Assembly (NCBI GenBank): GCA_934728205.1
Contig: CAKVEH010000020.1
Coordinates: 1 to 12,171, forward strand
Direction: 5' to 3'
DNA from: an uncultured Helicobacteraceae bacterium
GTDB taxonomy: Bacteria > Campylobacterota > Campylobacteria > Campylobacterales > Helicobacteraceae
Length of the DNA: 12,171 nt
The notes under the pieces are model-generated. The model searched no databases and had not been told where the DNA came from. It worked only from the letters and a program-made list of their open reading frames with translations. A program made the translations under genes and the position numbers. This document shows, in pieces, positions 8,345-12,171 of the stretch; positions within the stretch are counted from its first letter, which is position 1, and every line of letters starts with the position of its first letter.

Positions 8345-8451
8345 AAATTTTTACATAATTGGGCAATTTTGCAAAAATCTTTTCACACTTATTTCACAAA
8401 AATGTCCTAGTATTGCAAATTTTAATCATATTTATTACACAAGGAGTTTGG

Positions 8452-9027
8452 ATGAAATTTGATAAGCAACTTTGGATGAAAGTCCATACTTATTTGAGCC
8501 TTTTTTTCTTAACCGCTGCGTTTATTTACGCACTTACAGGAGTGCTATACATTTTTGAAATCAGGCAAAATTCTGGAGCGCAAGTGTGGAAATATCCCAT
8601 TGATTCCATACCGCCAAAAGAGCAAGCTAGTGAAATCATACTCCATACTCTCAAGCAAAATAACCTAGAGATTCCAAGTGATACGCAAATAAAAGAATCT
8701 CGCGGGAATCTTAGCATAGGCAATGTCTATTATGGCGCAATGATTCTCAAAGACAAAGATGGAAAAATCATTATCCAAGTAACCAAGCGCAATCTCTATG
8801 GTGTGCTAATGCTTATGCACAAATCTGTGGGCACAAAATTTGAGCTAGGAGGATTGAAGTTTTCATTTTATGATTTTATCGCCATCGGATTTGGAATCTC
8901 AATGTTTGTATTTTATTTTTCAGGGTTAGTGATGACTTCATTTTGTAAAAAACGGCGTCTTAGCTCGCTTCTTACATTTTTTGCTGGCTTTATCATAACG
9001 GCATTGGCGATATATTTTAGCCTTTAG
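8452..9027 (+). CDS. Small PepSY-TM-like inner-membrane protein
   Basis: This 191-residue protein has a membrane helix at about residues 13-35 preceded by KVHTYLSLFF, a periplasmic region of about 100 residues, a second helix around 143-163 and a third at about 171-190. The His at the start of the first helix, the LMHKS segment before the second, and the FYFSGLVM segment resemble PepSY-associated transmembrane proteins, which often accompany siderophore, heme or other metal uptake and may hold heme. This is a shortened, divergent version with no full PepSY domain that I can see. AAGGAG (8441-8446) precedes the ATG by 5 bases; the frame continues upstream to a TTG at 8359 but has no ribosome site there. 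It is divergent from the barrel operon and convergent with the aldolase-like gene, with only 8 bases between the two stops. Confidence 0.6.
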   Translation: MKFDKQLWMKVHTYLSLFFLTAAFIYALTGVLYIFEIRQNSGAQVWKYPIDSIPPKEQASEIILHTLKQNNLEIPSDTQIKESRGNLSIGNVYYGAMILKDKDGKIIIQVTKRNLYGVLMLMHKSVGTKFELGGLKFSFYDFIAIGFGISMFVFYFSGLVMTSFCKKRRLSSLLTFFAGFIITALAIYFSL

Positions 9028-9035
9028 AGTGATAA

Positions 9036-9665
9036 TTAAATGCCAAACCTTTTATCATCATCGACATTTAAATCAAGAGGCTGGCTTAGTGTGATAATGT
9101 GGCAACTATGCTCTATAAGGGCTATGAGCTTTGCCACATAGGTCAAATCACGCCCAAAGGCATAGATTCCATACCCGCGAATAATGACAAATTCTTGTTG
9201 GGATTGCTTTAAGAATCTCACAATATCGACATTAGCGCGCTCCTCCCAAGTTTCATAATCCTTTGGGTCGAGGATAGGCACGCTTTGAGAAAGCCCTATA
9301 AATCCAAAGTAATCGCTTGGATTTAATGTGGTGTTTTTTAGCGAAAAGGCTATAACTGCTGGAGGCGCGGCAAAAACGATAAACTTCGCCTCGCTAAAAC
9401 TCTCATAAATCCCTGCGTGGATATACGCGTCCATACTTGCGTCATTGTAGCGGTAGTCGTAGTTTATATCAAGCAGTATAAGGGCACTTTCATCAACGCT
9501 ATCAAGTATTGCATTGCGCCTATTTACTACGAACTTTTCTTGGGATATTCGCCCCGAAATAGAGCCGTGAAAAATCCCAAAAAGCCCCGCACTAAACATA
9601 CAGCGCGATACTTTGGTAATCTGGTCTATAATCTGGGCACTGACTTCTTTTGTATGCACATTCAT
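9036..9665 (-). CDS. Class II aldolase/adducin-fold protein lacking zinc ligands
   Basis: The 209-residue product follows the class II aldolase layout: HGSISGRIS (33-41) at the usual phosphate-binding G-N-x-S motif, HAGIYESF (83-90) at the H-x-x-I-Y helix, and IIRGYGIYAFGRDL (161-174) where active members have an N-H-G. Aligned to E. coli FucA, the catalytic Glu73 becomes Asp79, His92 becomes Phe98, His94 becomes Ala100 and His155 becomes Tyr165. All three zinc ligands are therefore gone, and a normal retro-aldol reaction is unlikely. The frame is intact and well conserved in shape, so this looks like a repurposed protein rather than a decaying one. No start has a good ribosome site: ATG 9665 is used here, and ATG 9674, ATG 9692 and GTG 9701 are alternatives. 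It is divergent from hrcA. Confidence 0.72.
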   Translation of the reverse strand: MNVHTKEVSAQIIDQITKVSRCMFSAGLFGIFHGSISGRISQEKFVVNRRNAILDSVDESALILLDINYDYRYNDASMDAYIHAGIYESFSEAKFIVFAAPPAVIAFSLKNTTLNPSDYFGFIGLSQSVPILDPKDYETWEERANVDIVRFLKQSQQEFVIIRGYGIYAFGRDLTYVAKLIALIEHSCHIITLSQPLDLNVDDDKRFGI

Positions 9666-9813
9666 ACACGGCATTGTAGCTAAATGTAGCATCAAATACA
9701 CGCGAAATCATAAAATCACCATAAGATTCGATAATGTATAATCAATAGATATATATTTTCTAAATTTTTTTACTAATAAAAGTTTATATAACTTGACTAA
9801 AGTTTTATGATTT

Positions 9814-9840
9814 TTAGCAATTCATTTACCAAATTGCTAA
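9814..9840. promoter_or_regulatory. CIRCE-like inverted repeat, probable HrcA operator
   Basis: TTAGCAATT (9814-9822) and AATTGCTAA (9832-9840) form a perfect inverted repeat with a 9-base spacer; two more T/A pairs extend each arm to 11 bases. The CIRCE consensus is TTAGCACTC-N9-GAGTGCTAA. The spacer length and outer six bases (TTAGCA/TGCTAA) match exactly, and only the inner three bases of each arm differ. It sits 10 bases upstream of the hrcA -10 box, over the -35 region, where a bound repressor would block the polymerase. The hrcA gene itself is the first gene downstream. Confidence 0.75.
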
Positions 9841-9846
9841 AATTTT

Positions 9847-9855
9847 TGTTATAAT
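9847..9855 (+). promoter_or_regulatory. Extended -10 promoter of hrcA-grpE-dnaK
   Basis: TGTTATAAT matches the extended -10 form TGnTATAAT, placing the transcript start near 9862 and giving a leader of about 70 bases before the hrcA ATG. No -35 consensus is present, as is common in Helicobacter. The rest of the 9702-9932 gap is AT-rich; the promoter of the divergent aldolase-like gene must also lie there but I cannot place it firmly. Confidence 0.65.
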
Positions 9856-9869
9856 ACCTGCGTTTTTGT

Positions 9870-9894
9870 CAATAAGATTCTCGCAATCTTATTG
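9870..9894 (+). other. Hairpin in the hrcA leader
   Basis: CAATAAGATT (9870-9879) and AATCTTATTG (9885-9894) form a perfect 10-bp stem around the loop CTCGC, entirely inside the predicted 5' leader and 26 bases before AAGGA of the hrcA ribosome site. No T-run follows, so it is not a terminator. It could stabilise the mRNA or act as a second protein-binding palindrome. Confidence 0.55.
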
Positions 9895-9932
9895 CAAAAC
9901 AATATTTGTAGGAAGTTTTAAGGAATGAGGCA

Positions 9933-10718
9933 ATGGGCAAAAAAGATTTGCTACTAGAACAAGTGATTACACAATACATCAAGCTAAAAGAGCCTATCGG
10001 TTCAGAATCGCTTAAGGCAACTTGTGGAAGTTCGTTTTCCTCTGCGACTATTAGAAATTATTTCAAACTTCTTGTCGCAGAAGGCTGGCTCTCTCAACCT
10101 CACATAAGCAGTGGGAGAATCCCAACTACAAGCGCGCTAAAAGCACATTGGCGTAAGTGTATCGATAGTAAAAGTCCTTGTGTCATCACGGACTTAACGC
10201 GACTTAAAAATGCAAGCCTTACACACCAAATTTGTGCAATCGTGTGTTTAGAGCAAGCAAACAAACTCCAAAAAATCCAACGACTAGATGGAGATTTGTT
10301 GTTGCTTGTATTTGAAAGGGCTTATGCTGTGATGCCTTATAGCACAACTTTGGAACGATTTTTACAAGAGTTATGCAATCTTGATATAACAGACATTAAG
10401 AAAATCGCTTATCAAGTGCGTGCTAGGGAGCTTTTAGACACACTAGATTCTATCTCAAAGGCACAAATATCGAGATTTTGTGTCTGTGCGCTAAAAGAAA
10501 TGCTAGAGCTACACTCAAACGAGGAGGTATTTTTAGACATTATTGATGGATTAGTGTTTCACAAGCTGCAAAATGGAATCTATTTTGAGGAAATTTTGCC
10601 AAGCAACTATTTAGGTGTGATGCAAGATGTTCATACCGCACAAGGTAATGGGCATATCTTTTGTGTAGGCACGCTGGATAGGGATTTTAGTAAATTTTAT
10701 GATGACATTGCAAGTTAA
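9933..10718 (+). CDS. hrcA: Heat-inducible transcription repressor HrcA, short form
   Basis: HrcA represses chaperone operons by binding CIRCE and is normally kept active by GroEL. This 261-residue protein has the N-terminal winged helix, with the signature SSATIRNYFKLLVAEGWL (36-53) followed by SQPHISSGRIPTT (54-66). It is much shorter than typical HrcA (about 340 residues) but near the short Helicobacter form (about 276 in H. pylori, from memory), and beyond the DNA-binding region it is strongly diverged. AAGGA (9920-9924) lies 8 bases before the ATG; an earlier ATG at 9925 is in another frame. It begins the hrcA-grpE-dnaK operon and has a CIRCE-like repeat upstream, which supports autoregulation. 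In H. pylori HrcA works together with HspR; no convincing HspR site was found here. Confidence 0.9.
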   Translation: MGKKDLLLEQVITQYIKLKEPIGSESLKATCGSSFSSATIRNYFKLLVAEGWLSQPHISSGRIPTTSALKAHWRKCIDSKSPCVITDLTRLKNASLTHQICAIVCLEQANKLQKIQRLDGDLLLLVFERAYAVMPYSTTLERFLQELCNLDITDIKKIAYQVRARELLDTLDSISKAQISRFCVCALKEMLELHSNEEVFLDIIDGLVFHKLQNGIYFEEILPSNYLGVMQDVHTAQGNGHIFCVGTLDRDFSKFYDDIAS

Positions 10719-10727
10719 GGAGGTAGT

Positions 10728-11285
10728 ATGGAAGAAGAAAAAGCACAATGTAGCCAAGATGAAACATCTGTGGTAGATTCTTCGTTGCAAGAGGATTGTG
10801 AGCAAGATTCTAACAATACTAATGCGACAGAGCAACCACTAGATGAAGATTATAAACAAAAATATGAAGAGCTTAAAGACCAATATACGCGCGTTTATGC
10901 GGATTTTGAAAATGTCAAAAAACGACTAGAGCGCGAGAAATATCAAAGTTTGGAATACGCAAATGAAAGTTTTGGGAAAGATTTATTACCTGTGGTTGAT
11001 ACCTTACAAAAGGCATTAGAATCTGCCAAAGCAAGCGAAAATGGTGAGGCAATCACGCAGGGTTTAGAACTTACGCTTGAGAGCTTTTATAAAGCACTCT
11101 CCAAACACGGCATAGAGGCAATAGCAACGGATAGTGAATTTGACCCGAATCTGCACGAATGTCTAATGCAAGTGCCATTGCAGGGTAAAGAAAATGGACA
11201 AATCGCACAGGTTTTGCAACACGGATTCACTTACAAGGGGCGCACACTGCGCCCTGCGATGGTTAGCATCGTAAAAAACGATTAA
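10728..11285 (+). CDS. grpE: GrpE, DnaK nucleotide exchange factor
   Basis: GrpE releases ADP from DnaK, resetting the chaperone cycle, and works as a dimer in the cytoplasm. The 185-residue protein has an acidic, disordered N-terminus (about 1-35), a long coiled-coil helix (about 36-75, containing [15 protein letters not shown]), and a C-terminal beta domain with [13 protein letters not shown] and [16 protein letters not shown], the GrpE signature. The near-perfect ribosome site TAAGGAGGT (10716-10724) overlaps the hrcA stop, so translation is likely efficient and coupled. The gene sits between hrcA and dnaK as in many bacteria. Confidence 0.96.
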   Translation: MEEEKAQCSQDETSVVDSSLQEDCEQDSNNTNATEQPLDEDYKQKYEELKDQYTRVYADFENVKKRLEREKYQSLEYANESFGKDLLPVVDTLQKALESAKASENGEAITQGLELTLESFYKALSKHGIEAIATDSEFDPNLHECLMQVPLQGKENGQIAQVLQHGFTYKGRTLRPAMVSIVKND

Positions 11286-11306
11286 ATTTAACACAAAGGA
11301 TAACAA

Positions 11307-12171
11307 ATGGCAAAAGTAATTGGAATAGACTTAGGGACTACAAACTCCGCAATGGCGGTATATGAAGGCACAGAGGCAAAAATCATCGCTAACAAAGAGG
11401 GCAAAAACACTACACCTTCAATCGTGGCATTTACCGATAAAGGCGAGATTTTGGTAGGCGAGCCAGCCAAAAGACAGGCTGTAACTAATCCTCAAAAGAC
11501 GATTTACTCCATTAAGCGCATTATGGGGCTTATGCTAAATGAGGACAAGGCAAAAGAAGCGCAAAAGCGACTTCCTTATAAAATAGTCGATAGAAATGGC
11601 GCGTGTGCGGTAGAAATCGCGGACAAAACCTACACGCCACAAGAAATTAGCGCGAAGATTCTGATGAAAATTAAAGAAGATGCAGAAAGCTATCTAGGCG
11701 AGAGCGTGAGTGAAGCGGTAATCACGGTGCCAGCGTATTTTAACGACTCTCAACGAAAAGCGACAAAAGAGGCAGGCACGATTGCGGGGCTAAATGTGCT
11801 TAGAATCATAAATGAGCCTACTTCAGCCGCACTTGCCTATGGGCTAGATAAAAAAGAAAGCGAAAAAATAATGGTGTATGACTTGGGTGGCGGGACATTT
11901 GATGTTACCGTCCTAGAAACAGGCGATAATGTCGTAGAAGTGCTTGCCACAGGCGGAGATGCGTTTTTGGGAGGCGATGACTTTGATAACCGCATAATCG
12001 ATTGGGCGGCTAGCGAATTTAAAGATGAAAGTGGCATCGATATAAAAGCCGATGTAATGGCGTTGCAGCGACTAAAAGACGCGGCTGAAAACGCCAAAAA
12101 AGAGCTTAGTAGTGCACAAGAGAGCGAAATCAACCTGCCTTTTATCACAGCAGATGCGAGCGGTCCAAAGC
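11307..12171 (+). CDS. dnaK: Chaperone DnaK (Hsp70), 5' part, cut by window end
   Basis: The first 288 codons of DnaK are present and open to the window edge. The ATPase domain is clear: phosphate-1 loop GIDLGTTNS near residues 6-14, then [31 protein letters not shown], and the phosphate-2 motif [12 protein letters not shown] at about 192-203, followed by [12 protein letters not shown]. DnaK uses ATP to bind and release unfolded proteins, with GrpE as exchange factor; DnaJ is not in this window. AAAGGA (11295-11300) precedes the ATG by 6 bases, and the gap from grpE is 21 bases with no terminator, so the three genes form one operon. Confidence 0.98.
   Translation, partial: MAKVIGIDLGTTNSAMAVYEGTEAKIIANKEGKNTTPSIVAFTDKGEILVGEPAKRQAVTNPQKTIYSIKRIMGLMLNEDKAKEAQKRLPYKIVDRNGACAVEIADKTYTPQEISAKILMKIKEDAESYLGESVSEAVITVPAYFNDSQRKATKEAGTIAGLNVLRIINEPTSAALAYGLDKKESEKIMVYDLGGGTFDVTVLETGDNVVEVLATGGDAFLGGDDFDNRIIDWAASEFKDESGIDIKADVMALQRLKDAAENAKKELSSAQESEINLPFITADASGPK

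Noticed and set aside
9028..9035. Terminator between the PepSY-like and aldolase-like genes
   Set aside because: Only 8 bases separate the two stops and I see no convincing stem there or at the gene ends.
9593..9711. Overlapping frame starting at ATG 9711 with a GGTGA ribosome site, as a possible frameshifted start of the aldolase-like gene
   Set aside because: It stops within about 40 codons and its product shows no similarity to the aldolase N-terminus, while the main frame already covers the expected domain length.
9790..9804. AACTTGACTAAAGTT as an HspR (HAIR) site upstream of hrcA
   Set aside because: Only the left half resembles CTTGAGT and no ACTCAAG half follows at N7; the 5-bp arms are too short to support a call.

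Overview
The window looks like chromosomal DNA from a Helicobacter, probably an enterohepatic rather than a gastric species. I base this on the AT-rich composition (roughly 40% G+C by eye), TATAAT -10 boxes with no clear -35, the cvpA-lysS-glyA-DUF1882-SPOR order (similar to H. pylori HP0181-HP0185 as I recall it), a short hrcA ahead of grpE and dnaK, a short ComEC without a C-terminal nuclease-like domain, and small Phe-ended outer-membrane barrels. I saw no tRNA, rRNA, CRISPR, insertion sequence or phage gene. I make no species call.

Left block, about 1-4933, plus strand. A probable 3' end of an unrecognised gene is followed by cvpA, lysS, glyA, a DUF1882 gene and a SPOR-domain gene. The spacing is tight (1-base overlap, then gaps of 20, 45 and 22 bases), so this is probably one operon. 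It mixes core metabolism (Lys-tRNA charging, one-carbon/serine metabolism) with envelope proteins (CvpA, SPOR) and one protein of unknown function. It ends in a hairpin shared with the convergent comEC.

Middle block, 4971-8450. On the minus strand there are comEC (DNA uptake channel) and a two-gene operon for unrecognised secreted beta-barrel proteins. The barrel operon promoter contains a run of 15 A (T on the coding strand) directly upstream of TATAAT, a good candidate for phase-variable expression. On the plus strand lies a small PepSY-TM-like membrane protein, divergent from the barrel genes.

Right block, 9036-12171. A minus-strand class II aldolase-fold protein has lost all three zinc-ligand histidines. 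It is divergent from hrcA-grpE-dnaK (dnaK is cut by the window end). Upstream of hrcA is a perfect 11-N9-11 inverted repeat with the exact geometry and outer bases of the CIRCE operator (TTAGC-N17-GCTAA) but altered inner bases. It sits just upstream of an extended -10 box, with a 10-bp hairpin in the predicted leader. This suggests HrcA autorepression through a diverged CIRCE.

No obviously new multi-gene system is present. The best leads are the diverged CIRCE, the homopolymer-controlled barrel pair, the zinc-less aldolase, the DUF1882 protein with primase-like motifs, and a strong excess of the hexamer GATTCT/AGAATC.
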